Shown here: positions 36,960-45,829 of the stretch, one piece after another
Layout of the letters: the number at the start of each line of letters is the position of its first letter
Numbering within the stretch: the first letter of the stretch is position 1
From: BOG-932 sp965276835
GTDB taxonomy: Bacteria > Pseudomonadota > Alphaproteobacteria > BOG-932 > Roseiterribacteraceae
Reading direction: 5' to 3'
NCBI GenBank assembly: GCA_965276835.1
Contig: OZ255631.1
Coordinates: forward strand, 2,604,001 to 2,668,000
Length of the DNA: 64,000 nt
Notes under the pieces: generated by a model
Told to the model about the DNA's origin: nothing
What the model saw: the letters and a program-made list of their open reading frames with translations, nothing else
Databases searched by the model: none
Program-made: the position numbers and the translations under genes

Positions 36960-39002
36960 ATGACCATCCTATTTCCGCCGTTGCGCGGCGCACTCTTCGC
37001 CCTGGCACTGGTTTGTCCTGGCTTGACAGCCGCCCCTGCCCGCGCAGCCGATGCAACGGACGATCCGGCGATCGACCACAGCTTCCTGGATCAGAAGACC
37101 GACCCCTGTAACGATTTCTTTCGCTATGCCTGCGGCGGCTGGATCGACGCCAACCACATCCCGGCGGATGAATCGGGCTGGGGCGTGGATTCCAAGCTTC
37201 AGCTGGAAAATCGCGACAAGCTGCGGGTCATCCTGGAAAAAGCCGCAGCCCAGCCGACGCCGGCAACCCAGAAGATCGGCGATCTTTATGCCTCCTGTAT
37301 GGACGAAGGCGCGGCCCAAAAATTGGGCATTGCACCTTTGCAGCCGATCTTGGCCGAGATCGACGCGCTGACCGACAAGGCGAAATTGGCGACGCTGGTC
37401 GGCGAACTGCACCGCGACGGGACGGAGGTGCTGTTCGGCTTCGGCGCGGGGCAGGACGCAAAGAATGCGGAATCGGAGATCGCCATCGCCGACCAGGGTG
37501 GCATGGGCCTGCCCGACCGGGATTATTACCTGAAGACCGACGCCGACAGCGTGAAGCTGCGCGCGGATTACCAGGCCCATGTCGCCAAGATGCTGGTCCT
37601 GGCGGGCGAAAGCGAGGCTGCGGCCGCGGAACATGCCAAGACGATCCTGGCATTCGAGACCGGGTTGGCCAAGGGCGCGCTGGATCGCGTGTCGCGGCGC
37701 GACCCACAGCAGACCTATCACATGGTCAAGCGCGCCGAACTGGACACGCTGACTCCCGGTTTTGACTGGACTGCCTATTTCCAGGCGGTCGGCGCGCCGC
37801 CTGTCCCGTCGCTCGATCTGATGGAAAAGGATTTCTTCGGGACGGAGGCCAAACTTGTGGCCGCCACCAGCCTGGACGACCTTAAGACCTATCTGAAATG
37901 GCATACGATCAACGACGCCGCGCCCTGGCTGTCGAAAGCTTTCGTTGACGAGAACTTCGCGTTCTACGGCAAGCGCCTGACCGGCGCGACCGAGATCAAG
38001 CCGCGCTGGAAACGCTGCGTTTCACTGGTCGACGGATCGATCGGCGAGGATCTGGGCCGCGCCTATGTCGCCGACGCTTATCCGCCGGAGGCCAAGGCGC
38101 GAACCGAGGCGCTGGTCGCGGCGATCACCCGGGCCTATGAGGACGACCTGAAATCGGTCGACTGGATGAGCCCGGAAACCCGCGCCAAGGCGCTGGTGAA
38201 GCTCGGCCTGATGGCCAAGAAACTGGGCTATCCCGCGAAATGGCGCGATTACAGCGCGCTGACTATTTCGCGTACCGACCTCTTGGGCAACACGTCGCGC
38301 GCCAGCGGATTCGAACTGCAGCGCGAATTGGGTAAGATCGGAAAGCCGGTCGATCGCGGCGAGTGGGACATGACGCCGCCGACGGTCAATGCCTATTACG
38401 ACCCCCAGATGAACGATATCAATCTGCCGGCCGGCATCCTGCAGCCGCCGTTCTTCTCAGCGAAATATGACGATGCGTTCAATTACGGCGCCACCGGCGG
38501 CAGCACCGTCGGGCATGAGATGAGCCACGCCTTCGACGATGAGGGCCGGCAATATGACGGCCACGGCAATCTGGCGGACTGGTGGACCAAGGACGATGCT
38601 GCGCATTTCAAAAAGCGCGCGCAATGCCTGGTCGATGAATTCTCGGGCTTCGTCGCCGTCGACAAGATCCATATCAACGGCAAACTGACCCTGGGTGAGA
38701 ACGCCGCCGACTTGGGCGGCGTTCGGCTGGGCTATGTCGCGCTGATGAAAACCCTGGCGGGCAAACCGATGGACAAGATCGGCGGCTTCACGCCCGCGCA
38801 GCGCTATTTCATCGGCTATGCCCAATCCTGGTGCAGCGTGACGCGGCCGGAATCGATCCGCCTGCGCACCGCGACCGACCCCCACTCCCCGCCCAAATTC
38901 AGGGTCAACGGCATCGTCGCCGACCTCCCGGAATTCCGGCAGGCGTTTTCCTGCAAAGCCGACGCCCCGATGGTGCGGGCCAAGGCGTGCCGCATTTGGT
39001 GA
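36960..39002 (+). CDS. M13 family zinc metallopeptidase
   Basis: This 680-residue protein is a neprilysin/PepO-type M13 peptidase. It starts with a signal peptide (residues 1-30, ending ARAAD). The catalytic zinc motif is in HEMSHAFDDEG (HExxH), the third ligand is in GENAADLGG (ExxxD), NAYYDP corresponds to the substrate-binding NAYY motif, and the protein ends with the family C-terminal CRIW. It is probably periplasmic and cleaves oligopeptides. Its stop codon overlaps the start of the pseudouridine synthase gene by four bases. Confidence 0.95.
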   Translation: MTILFPPLRGALFALALVCPGLTAAPARAADATDDPAIDHSFLDQKTDPCNDFFRYACGGWIDANHIPADESGWGVDSKLQLENRDKLRVILEKAAAQPTPATQKIGDLYASCMDEGAAQKLGIAPLQPILAEIDALTDKAKLATLVGELHRDGTEVLFGFGAGQDAKNAESEIAIADQGGMGLPDRDYYLKTDADSVKLRADYQAHVAKMLVLAGESEAAAAEHAKTILAFETGLAKGALDRVSRRDPQQTYHMVKRAELDTLTPGFDWTAYFQAVGAPPVPSLDLMEKDFFGTEAKLVAATSLDDLKTYLKWHTINDAAPWLSKAFVDENFAFYGKRLTGATEIKPRWKRCVSLVDGSIGEDLGRAYVADAYPPEAKARTEALVAAITRAYEDDLKSVDWMSPETRAKALVKLGLMAKKLGYPAKWRDYSALTISRTDLLGNTSRASGFELQRELGKIGKPVDRGEWDMTPPTVNAYYDPQMNDINLPAGILQPPFFSAKYDDAFNYGATGGSTVGHEMSHAFDDEGRQYDGHGNLADWWTKDDAAHFKKRAQCLVDEFSGFVAVDKIHINGKLTLGENAADLGGVRLGYVALMKTLAGKPMDKIGGFTPAQRYFIGYAQSWCSVTRPESIRLRTATDPHSPPKFRVNGIVADLPEFRQAFSCKADAPMVRAKACRIW

Positions 39003-40000
39003 TTTCCAATGACCTGTCCGGCGATGAGGATTTCGACGACGCCGATACGGAGGAAGCCAGCCTCGGTCGCCAGATCGAGATCGTCCTGACCGAAGCGGTC
39101 CTGGGCCAGCGCCTGGACCGTGCCCTGGCCGACGCCGCGCCGGGCCTGTCGCGGGTCCGCATCCAGGCGTTGCTGGCGGAGGGTCAGGTGACGCGGGACG
39201 GTGTGGTCGTCACCGATGCCTCGGCGCGCGCCAAACCGGGACAGCGCATCGGCATCGTCGTGCCGCCGCCGGTCGCGGCCTATCCGCAACCGCAGGACAT
39301 CCCGCTTAACATCGTGTTCGAGGATGCCGAGATGCTGGTGATCGACAAAGCCGCCGGCCTGGTGGTGCATCCCGGCGCCGGCAATCCGGACGGCACGCTG
39401 GTCAATGCGCTGCTGTTCTATTGCGGCGACCGGCTGTCGGGCATCGGCGGGGTCAGGCGGCCGGGCATCGTTCACCGGCTGGACAAGGACACCAGCGGCC
39501 TGATGGTCGTGGCCAAGACCGACCGCGCACATATTTCGCTGTCGGCCCAATTGCAAAGCCGCACCCTCAAACGCATCTATACAGCAGTGGTGTGGGGCAA
39601 ACCCGCACCGGCGACAGGCAGGATCGAGGGCAATATTGGGCGCAGCCCGAACGATAGGAAGCGCATGGCGCTGGTTCCGCATGGCGGACGATCGGCGGTC
39701 ACGCACTACCGGACACTCAAATCATTCAGAACAGCCTCGGTCGTCGAGTGCAGGCTCGAGACCGGCCGTACCCATCAGATTCGCGTCCACATGGCGCATC
39801 TGGGCAACCCGCTTGTGGGCGACCCGGTATACGGCATGAAACGCCCGCCGAAAGACGCGCCCGCCTTTGCGCGGACGTTCCCCAGGCAAGCGCTGCATGC
39901 AACCCAGGTAACTTTTTTGCACCCGCTGACGAATGAAGAGATGTGTTACCGTTCACCTGTGTCCAATGACATCGCCGCCCTGATTGCGACCCTGTCGTGA
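38999..40000 (+). CDS. RluD-type 23S rRNA pseudouridine synthase
   Basis: The 333-residue protein has an N-terminal S4 RNA-binding domain (RLDRALADAAPGLSRVRIQALLAEGQV) and an RluA/RluD catalytic domain with the aspartate in HRLDKDTSGLMVVAKT and the RTHQIRVHMAHLGNPLVGDPVYG block. Such enzymes make pseudouridines in 23S rRNA, and RluD modifies helix 69. I chose the GTG at 38999, which overlaps the M13 stop (GTGA), so translation is probably coupled. Confidence 0.92.
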   Translation: MISNDLSGDEDFDDADTEEASLGRQIEIVLTEAVLGQRLDRALADAAPGLSRVRIQALLAEGQVTRDGVVVTDASARAKPGQRIGIVVPPPVAAYPQPQDIPLNIVFEDAEMLVIDKAAGLVVHPGAGNPDGTLVNALLFYCGDRLSGIGGVRRPGIVHRLDKDTSGLMVVAKTDRAHISLSAQLQSRTLKRIYTAVVWGKPAPATGRIEGNIGRSPNDRKRMALVPHGGRSAVTHYRTLKSFRTASVVECRLETGRTHQIRVHMAHLGNPLVGDPVYGMKRPPKDAPAFARTFPRQALHATQVTFLHPLTNEEMCYRSPVSNDIAALIATLS

Positions 40001-40081
40001 ACAAACGGGGCGCCCCCCGCATTATCTAACCAGGGGCGCGCTTGTGGGCCCGAGCAAAAGGTCCCAGTCGAGGCACTCTAC

Positions 40082-40966
40082 ATGGCAAATACGACCACTA
40101 TTCCGGTCATCAATTCTGAGAGCAATCTCTCCCGTTACCTCCAGGAAATCCGGCGTTTTCCAATGCTTACGCCGGAAGAAGAATACATGCTGGGAAAAAG
40201 CTGGCGCGAGCACGGCGACATCGACGCCGCGCATAAGCTGGTGACCAGCCACCTGCGTCTCGTCGCCAAGATCGCCATGGGCTATCGCGGCTACGGCCTG
40301 CCGCTGTCCGAACTGATCTCGGAAGGCAATGTCGGCATGATGCAGGCGGTCAAGCGGTTCGAGCCGGATCGCGGCTTCCGATTGGCGACCTATGCGATGT
40401 GGTGGATCCGCGCGGCGATCCAGGAATATATCCTGCACAGCTGGTCGCTGGTTAAAATGGGTACCACTGCGGCGCAGAAGAAGCTGTTCTTCAACCTGCG
40501 CAAGCTGAAGGGCCAGATGCGCGCGATCGACGAGGGCGACCTGTCGCCCGAGCAGGTTCACAAGATCGCGACGACGCTCGACGTGCCGGAGGCTGATGTG
40601 GTCAGCATGAACCGGCGCCTGTCGGCCCCCGACCATTCGCTGAACGCACCCTTACGCCAGGACGGCGACGGCGAATGGCAGGATTGGCTGGTCGACGACA
40701 GCGACAGCCAGGAAATCCGTCTGGCCGAAAGCGAAGAGATGGGCAAGCGCAAGGGCCTGCTGAACGACGCGATGACCGGCCTTAACGATCGCGAGCGCCG
40801 CATCCTGACCGCACGGCGCCTGCAGGACGAGCCGATCACCCTGGAAGACCTGTCCCAGGAATACGGCATCAGCCGGGAGCGCGTTCGCCAGATCGAGGTG
40901 CGCGCCTTCGAGAAACTGCAGAAATCGATTCGCAATGCCGCGATCGCGCAGCATCTCGACGCATAA
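40082..40966 (+). CDS. rpoH: RNA polymerase sigma factor RpoH (sigma-32)
   Basis: RpoH directs the heat-shock regulon. The 294-residue protein shows region 2 (LVTSHLRLVAKIAMGYRGYGLPLSELISEGNVGMMQAVKRF split over about 52-95), the ATYAMWWIRAAIQEYILHSWSLVKMGTTAAQKKLFFNLRKLK segment containing the RpoH box (QKKLFFNLR), and a region 4 helix-turn-helix (LEDLSQEYGISRERVRQIE). It is monocistronic, with a strong terminator after the stop. FtsH, its likely protease, is encoded at 59206-61140. Confidence 0.97.
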   Translation: MANTTTIPVINSESNLSRYLQEIRRFPMLTPEEEYMLGKSWREHGDIDAAHKLVTSHLRLVAKIAMGYRGYGLPLSELISEGNVGMMQAVKRFEPDRGFRLATYAMWWIRAAIQEYILHSWSLVKMGTTAAQKKLFFNLRKLKGQMRAIDEGDLSPEQVHKIATTLDVPEADVVSMNRRLSAPDHSLNAPLRQDGDGEWQDWLVDDSDSQEIRLAESEEMGKRKGLLNDAMTGLNDRERRILTARRLQDEPITLEDLSQEYGISRERVRQIEVRAFEKLQKSIRNAAIAQHLDA

Positions 40967-40985
40967 CCGCTTTAACGGAAAAAGG

Positions 40986-41020
40986 GGCGCCGGATCTGGA
41001 ATGGTCCGGCGCCTTTTTTT
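40986..41020 (+). terminator. Rho-independent terminator of rpoH
   Basis: GGCGCCGGA (40986-40994) and TCCGGCGCC (41005-41013) form a perfect 9-base stem followed directly by seven T residues (41014-41020). It begins 20 bases after the rpoH stop. Confidence 0.95.
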
Positions 41021-41102
41021 GTAATCTTTCATAAAAAATGCGCTAAAAGCCCAGATTCAGGGGCTGAAACCGTACACGGCAGTTGGCCGGCGGTTTGGAA
41101 TG

Positions 41103-41108
41103 TATAAT
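41103..41108 (+). promoter_or_regulatory. Possible -10 hexamer of the GH3-family gene
   Basis: A perfect TATAAT is present at 41103-41108. No good -35 hexamer lies at the normal distance. If used, transcription would start near 41115 and favour the GTG start at 41143 over the TTG at 41083. Confidence 0.35.
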
Positions 41109-41142
41109 ATCTGCCACAAAGAGGCTTCGGTTCCGACCAGTT

Positions 41143-42801
41143 GTGGAAGAACAAACAAAGCTAACGAAACCGGCCCTGCTGCGGACCCTTGCGCAATTCA
41201 TGCGCCAATATGAATCGGTCCGCGAGACACAGGGCGCGTTGCTGGACCGTGTCGTCCGAGGCAACAGGGAGACCGCGTTCGGGAAGGAGCACGGGTTCGG
41301 CACAGCCACGTCGATCGCCGACTATCGCCGGCAGGTTCCGATCCGCTTGTGGGGCGAGATCAGCCCTTATGTCGACCAGGCGCTCCGGGGACAGCACGAG
41401 ACGCTGATCGCCGACGCGCCGGTGCTGTATCACTGGACCAGCGGCACGACCGGTACGCCGAAGATGATACCGTTTACCCGCAACTGCGACGCGGCCGCCC
41501 GGCTGACGCTCAAGGTCTGGCTGGCCAAGGCACTGCTCGACAATCCGGGACTGCTGGACGGCAAGGTGTTCGCGCTGCTGAACGCCGGCGTGGAAGGCTA
41601 TACAGAAACGAATATTCCCTGCGGGTCGGTGTCGGGGAACATCTATTTCCGCATGCCGCAGGCGATGCGGCCGGCCTATTCCAATGCCTATGACGTCTAT
41701 CACATCGAGGACGTGTCGGCCCGGTACTATGCATTGCTGCGCTTTGGATTGAACCAGGATTGCAGCTTCCTGATGAGCGGCAACCCCGCCGGTTTCAGCG
41801 GCATGTTCGAACTGGCCGACAAGTTGAGCGAACCCCTGATCCGCGACATCCATGACGGCACGCTGTCGAAGAATTTCGACATACCGAAGAATGTCCGCGC
41901 CGCCGCCATTACCGACCTGACGCCCAATCCCGCGCGCGCCCGGATACTGGCCAGGGCCAAGGAAACCGACGGCAGGCTGAAGCCAACCGCCTATTGGCCG
42001 GGCCTTCAGGTGATCGGCTGCTGGCTGGGGGGCTCGATGGGGCATTTCGCGCCGTCGCTGCGCGAATGGTGCGGCGACAGCTTCCGATTCCGCGACATCG
42101 GCTATATGGCGAGCGAGGGCATCTTCTCGATCCCGATGGATAACGACACGCCGGACAGCCTGTTGGCCCTGCACAGCGCCTTTTTCGAGTTCATCCCCGA
42201 GGAAGAGTTCGGGCGGTCCGATCCGACGGTCCTGCTGGCGCACGAGCTGGAGGCCGGACGTAACTACCAGGTGGTGCTGACCACCACCGGCGGGCTTTAC
42301 CGCTATGCGATCAACGACGTCATCCGGGTCGCCGAGACCCACAACGGCTCCCCCACCATCCGCTTCCTCTACAAGGGCGGCAACGTGCAGAACATGCAGG
42401 GGGAGATGGTGACGGTCGACCATGTGATGGCGGCGCTGAACGCGGTCACGGCCGAGCAGCAGATCACGCTGCGCCATTTCCAGGTGCTGGCCGACCTGGC
42501 GGACCGCCGCTATGTGCTGTGCATGGAACCGACCGAGCCGCCGCCCCGCGCCACCCTGACCGCCATGCTGGCCGGCTTCGAGCGCGAGCTGGCCAAGCAG
42601 AACATGAATTATAAGGACTTCCGCGAGCTGGGTCATCTGAACCCGCCACGGCTGCGCCTGATGCGCGCCGGCTGGTTCGCCCGGATCATGGCCGACCATC
42701 TGGCGCGCGGGCGCAGCGAGGCGCAGTTCAAGCCCTTCGTGCTGGTCGACGCGGCGCAGCATACCGACATGACCGAAACCGAGATCTCGCTGGACGGCTA
42801 A
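41143..42801 (+). CDS. GH3-family acyl-adenylating protein
   Basis: The protein (552 residues from the GTG at 41143, or 572 from a TTG at 41083) matches the GH3 auxin-responsive family. Plant members adenylate jasmonate, auxin or benzoates and join them to amino acids. ATP-binding motifs are visible: WTSGTTGTPKMIPFT (P-loop-like), YMASEGIFSIP and the GGLYRYAINDVIRV block. Bacterial GH3 genes are of unknown substrate. It is flanked by rpoH and a convergent MFS gene, overlapping the latter by four bases. Confidence 0.88.
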   Translation: MEEQTKLTKPALLRTLAQFMRQYESVRETQGALLDRVVRGNRETAFGKEHGFGTATSIADYRRQVPIRLWGEISPYVDQALRGQHETLIADAPVLYHWTSGTTGTPKMIPFTRNCDAAARLTLKVWLAKALLDNPGLLDGKVFALLNAGVEGYTETNIPCGSVSGNIYFRMPQAMRPAYSNAYDVYHIEDVSARYYALLRFGLNQDCSFLMSGNPAGFSGMFELADKLSEPLIRDIHDGTLSKNFDIPKNVRAAAITDLTPNPARARILARAKETDGRLKPTAYWPGLQVIGCWLGGSMGHFAPSLREWCGDSFRFRDIGYMASEGIFSIPMDNDTPDSLLALHSAFFEFIPEEEFGRSDPTVLLAHELEAGRNYQVVLTTTGGLYRYAINDVIRVAETHNGSPTIRFLYKGGNVQNMQGEMVTVDHVMAALNAVTAEQQITLRHFQVLADLADRRYVLCMEPTEPPPRATLTAMLAGFERELAKQNMNYKDFRELGHLNPPRLRLMRAGWFARIMADHLARGRSEAQFKPFVLVDAAQHTDMTETEISLDG

Positions 42802-43943
42802 GCCGCGGCCGCCACCCGGCGCCGCGCGATCAGGCAGACCGGGATGAACACCGCATAGGCCAAAGCCAGCACCGCCAGCGCGCCGTGCGGGTTCCAGGCT
42901 TCCAGGCTGAAGCCGGTCAGCACCGGCCCCATCAGCCCGCCGATTTCATAGACCACGACGAACGCGGCATTCGCGCCCGGCAGCGCCGGCCCCTGGAAGC
43001 GGCGGCCGAGCAAGGTTAGGGAGAGCGTGTAGAACCCGCCGAGCGAGCCGCCCCAGACGAACAGGAACGGCCAGCGCAACATCCCCATCGGCCCAAGCAG
43101 CGGCATCAGCACCAGCCCGGCCAGCCCCAGGGTGGACAGCGCGATCAGCAGCCGCTCCGCCCCGCCGCGATCGACCAGCATGCCGATCGGCACCTGCAGC
43201 AGCACATTGCCGATGGCGACGGTGCTGAGCACGGCCAGCGACATGCGCTCGCTGAAACCGAGCCTTTCCGCGTACAAAAGCAGGAACGACAGCACGACAG
43301 CAATGGCGGCGCCGGCGACCAGGGCGGCGGCGAACACCATCGGCTGCCGCCGCACAGCGTCCATCCCGTTGCCGGCCGGGGCCGGCGGCAATATGGGTAC
43401 CAGCCGCCGCGCCAGCAGGATCGGCAACCCGGCGGCCAGGATCATCGCGGTCACGATCAGGAACGGCAGGTCGCCGTCGGTCCCGATGACCAGCAGCAGC
43501 GGATAGGCGACGACATAGGCAAACCCCAGCGCGGCGACATAAAGCCCGATCACCTTGCCGCGATCCGCATCGCCCGCCACGCTGTTGACCCAGACTTCGC
43601 TGATCACCCAATGCACGGCGATGCCGGCGCCGATCAGGATGCGCAGGACGAACCAGGGTCCGACGCCGGTCCACACCGGCAACAGCCCCACGCCCAGCGC
43701 CATCACGGCGATGCTGGCCATCAGCGCGGAAAAGCTGCCCAGCCTGCGGCCGAGCCAGGGGGTTATGAGTGTGACGAGCAGAATGGCCGCCGCCCCTGCC
43801 CCGGTATTCAGCCCGATCCAGCCGCCGCCGAAACCCTGCGCGGCCAGCCGCACCGCCAGCAGCGGCGTGGTGATGGCAAAGGTCAGCGTCGAGATGAAGA
43901 CGCTGACGATGACGGCGATAAGGCTGAGAGTGCGGCCCGGCAT
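42798..43943 (-). CDS. Major facilitator superfamily transporter
   Basis: This 381-residue MFS protein has 12 predicted transmembrane segments. The loop 2-3 motif is degenerate (GRRLGSFSALMA), and a similar sequence in the second half (VDRGGAERLLIAL) marks the pseudo-repeat. The overall pattern resembles the YcaD/sugar-efflux-like subgroup. The transported compound is unknown. I chose the ATG at 43943 (MPGRTLSLIAVIV). A longer frame from 44141 would add 66 hydrophilic residues. Confidence 0.88.
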   Translation of the reverse strand: MPGRTLSLIAVIVSVFISTLTFAITTPLLAVRLAAQGFGGGWIGLNTGAGAAAILLVTLITPWLGRRLGSFSALMASIAVMALGVGLLPVWTGVGPWFVLRILIGAGIAVHWVISEVWVNSVAGDADRGKVIGLYVAALGFAYVVAYPLLLVIGTDGDLPFLIVTAMILAAGLPILLARRLVPILPPAPAGNGMDAVRRQPMVFAAALVAGAAIAVVLSFLLLYAERLGFSERMSLAVLSTVAIGNVLLQVPIGMLVDRGGAERLLIALSTLGLAGLVLMPLLGPMGMLRWPFLFVWGGSLGGFYTLSLTLLGRRFQGPALPGANAAFVVVYEIGGLMGPVLTGFSLEAWNPHGALAVLALAYAVFIPVCLIARRRVAAAA

Positions 43944-44197
43944 GGGACAGGTATAGCGCGGCCCGGCCGCCCGGCCAGCACCGAAAAAGCGGGCGGCGGG
44001 CCCAGCTTTCGCTGTCCCGCCGCCTTTCAGGCCGACGTCCCGATCGGAACTCTCATTCCTCTTGGGATTTTGGCCTCGTCTATAGAAACGGATTGCACGC
44101 GATCGGGTTCCCCGGGTTTTTCGGCCGGCGCCGGTATTCATTCTTGGGCGCGTCCGGTGCGGAGCAGTTTCCCCTCATCACGCCCGGAACGTCGGCG

Positions 44198-44203
44198 TAT
44201 AAT
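44198..44203 (+). promoter_or_regulatory. Possible -10 hexamer of the small lipoprotein gene
   Basis: TATAAT is perfect at 44198-44203, 28 bases before the ATG of the downstream gene. No convincing -35 hexamer is seen. Confidence 0.4.
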
Positions 44204-44230
44204 GCCCCAACGCATCGCGGGAGGGTGAGC

Positions 44231-44455
44231 ATGAATAAGACGATCGCGCTTTTGCCGGCACTCGTTTTATGCGCCTGCCAGGCGCCGGACGAGCACACCG
44301 CGGCTTTGTGCCGGTCTCACGGTTACGCCGACGGCACATTGGGGTTCGAGTCCTGCCGCCAAAGCATCGACCACGCGCAGAAAATCGCCCATGCCGACCA
44401 GGCGGAAGCCGAGAACGAGGCGAGATCGCCGAGCATGATCACCACGCGGAAATAG
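44231..44455 (+). CDS. Small putative lipoprotein
   Basis: The 74-residue product has a short hydrophobic signal with a lipobox-like LCAC, giving a lipidated cysteine at residue 16 after cleavage. The rest is hydrophilic, with two more cysteines (CRSHGY and FESCRQS) and an acidic helical part. GGGAGGGTGAGC before the ATG is a strong ribosome site. I do not recognise a family. Both the ribosome site and a perfect -10 upstream support it as a real gene. Confidence 0.68.
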   Translation: MNKTIALLPALVLCACQAPDEHTAALCRSHGYADGTLGFESCRQSIDHAQKIAHADQAEAENEARSPSMITTRK

Positions 44456-44489
44456 GGGCGCGCGGCTGGAAGCGCAGAGCGCCCTTCTT

Positions 44490-44620
44490 CCTGCCTCTCC
44501 CTTCGAGGGGCGAGGCATTTATGAAGCGCTTGCGCCAGCGCCAACAGCCTTCTCCCGTTCGACGGGAGAAGGTGCCGCGCAGCGGCGGATGAAGGTTCAG
44601 GTGGAAGGGATTTCCATCGC
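44490..44620. repeat. GC-rich intergenic hairpin repeat
   Basis: The stretch contains CCTCTCCCTTCGAGGGGCGAGG and the perfect hairpin CCTTCTCCCGT-TCG-ACGGGAGAAGG (44548-44572), then GATGAAGGTTCAGGTGGAAGGGATTTCC. The last part resembles the end of the repeat at 45690-45825, so they look like members of one interspersed family. Confidence 0.6.
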
Positions 44621-44649
44621 GAGACGACAAACGGCAAAGGCCCGGTACG

Positions 44650-45402
44650 CTAACGCTCCGCCTCGCGAAGCATTGCCAGCTGAAGCTCGTTGGCGGTCTG
44701 TTCTATCAGCGCGTTCAGATCGTTCAGCTTGACCGGATCCAAACCGGGCCGCACGGCGGTGGCGTTCGCGTTCGCATTGGCGTTCACGGCCGGCGCCGGC
44801 GCCTTAAGAACGGCGTCGAGCTGTTCCCGCAGGCCGGCGATCAGCGTGTCGATGTCGCCCTGGTAATCCAGATAGTCCAGATCGTGGGTCAGGTCGTTCA
44901 GCAGCAATTCGCGGCGGTCGCGGGTCAGATCCGCGCCACGGGCGCGAATATCTCCGCGCAGCGTCTTGCGGGCGAGACAGCGGTGTAGGCGGATTGTGTC
45001 TTGACGGTCCTTCGCCGCCGCGGCGATCTTTTCCGCCGCCTCGGCCTGGGCGCGCTTGGCAGCCTCCGCGGCCAGACGTTCGGCCCGGGTCTCGGCATCC
45101 TCGTCGATCCGCTCCTCCAGCGCCACCATGCGGCGGATGGCGGTGCAGACGCGGGTGAAGGCGAGCGTGGGATCGGCGATATGCGCGAAGGCCGCGCACT
45201 CATGGGGCGGCAGCTTGCCCTGGATCATGGCGCACAGTTGCGCGGAGATTGTGTCCGCCCGTTCCCGCAGCACCTCAAGCTGCCTCAGCCGCTCCATGCG
45301 CCGGGCCTCACGCGCGGCGTCAGCCTGCGGCGCAAACGCAGCTTCGCCGTTCGGCGACCCTGGCGTCGCGGGTTCGGTGGGGGCGGGTTGGTCGAAAGAC
45401 AT
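44650..45402 (-). CDS. Coiled-coil protein, unrecognised, with an SOS-like box upstream
   Basis: I do not recognise this 250-residue hydrophilic protein. It is helical and has a long coiled-coil-like region (about 28-55 and 95-145, rich in Arg, Glu and Ala, for example ETRAERLAAEAAKRAQAEAAEKI). Four cysteines or paired Cys/His positions lie in the middle (AQLCAMIQ, HECAAF, TRVCTA, HRCLAR). A low-complexity Asn-Ala stretch lies at about 209-216. The ATG at 45402 is preceded within 35 bases by a GTTC-N7-GTTC box, suggesting LexA control. Confidence 0.72.
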   Translation of the reverse strand: MSFDQPAPTEPATPGSPNGEAAFAPQADAAREARRMERLRQLEVLRERADTISAQLCAMIQGKLPPHECAAFAHIADPTLAFTRVCTAIRRMVALEERIDEDAETRAERLAAEAAKRAQAEAAEKIAAAAKDRQDTIRLHRCLARKTLRGDIRARGADLTRDRRELLLNDLTHDLDYLDYQGDIDTLIAGLREQLDAVLKAPAPAVNANANANATAVRPGLDPVKLNDLNALIEQTANELQLAMLREAER

Positions 45403-45412
45403 GTCCGAAAAC

Positions 45413-45438
45413 AGAACATATAAAGAACATTTTGTCAA
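45413..45438 (-). promoter_or_regulatory. Candidate LexA (SOS) box and -35 hexamer
   Basis: GAAC (45414-45417), seven bases and GAAC (45425-45428), read on the minus strand as GTTC-N7-GTTC, matches the LexA box of Alphaproteobacteria exactly. TTGACA (complement of 45433-45438) lies just upstream in the direction of the coiled-coil gene. A matching -10 is not obvious. LexA binding here would block the promoter. Confidence 0.5.
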
Positions 45439-45689
45439 GATAAATCGGACAGCCGGGCTGGATAGCGATCCTGAGGACGCATATCGTCGTCAAAACAAAT
45501 GCTTATTTCCGGAACGGCACTGCGGATTCGTACGTATTTTGGGCCGCTGCAAGCCGCCCGGGACGTTGATTTCGGCGCGATTCACGTTGAACCGCGCTGC
45601 ATTACCGGTAGAGTTGACGCACCGGTTTCGCGCATCTGGTGGCGCTTTTTGTCACCATTTCGACGTCGATTTGGGCGAAATCCCGTGCA

Positions 45690-45825
45690 CCCTCATCCGG
45701 CCCTGCGTGCCACCTTTTCCCGTCGCCCGGAGGTCGCTTATGCGTCTCGCAGTTAGCCGGCTGCGCGGGAGAAGGCTTTAAAGCCCTCTACCGCTCGCGG
45801 GTGAGGGTTCAAGGGATTTCCGCCA
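45690..45825. repeat. GC-rich intergenic repeat
   Basis: This non-coding stretch contains CACCCTCATCC, CTTTTCCCGTC, GCGGGAGAAGG and GGGTGAGGGTTCAAGGGATTTCC, forming imperfect long-range stems. Its end resembles that of the repeat at 44490-44620. The rest of the 427-base gap 45403-45829 holds the SOS-like box and otherwise no gene that I can support. Confidence 0.55.
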
Positions 45826-45829
45826 GCCA

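Noticed and set aside
44335..44365. GGGGTTCGAGTCCTGCC, resembling a tRNA T-arm
   Set aside because: The flanking bases do not pair as a T-stem, no acceptor, D or anticodon arms are found around it, and it lies inside the small lipoprotein gene.
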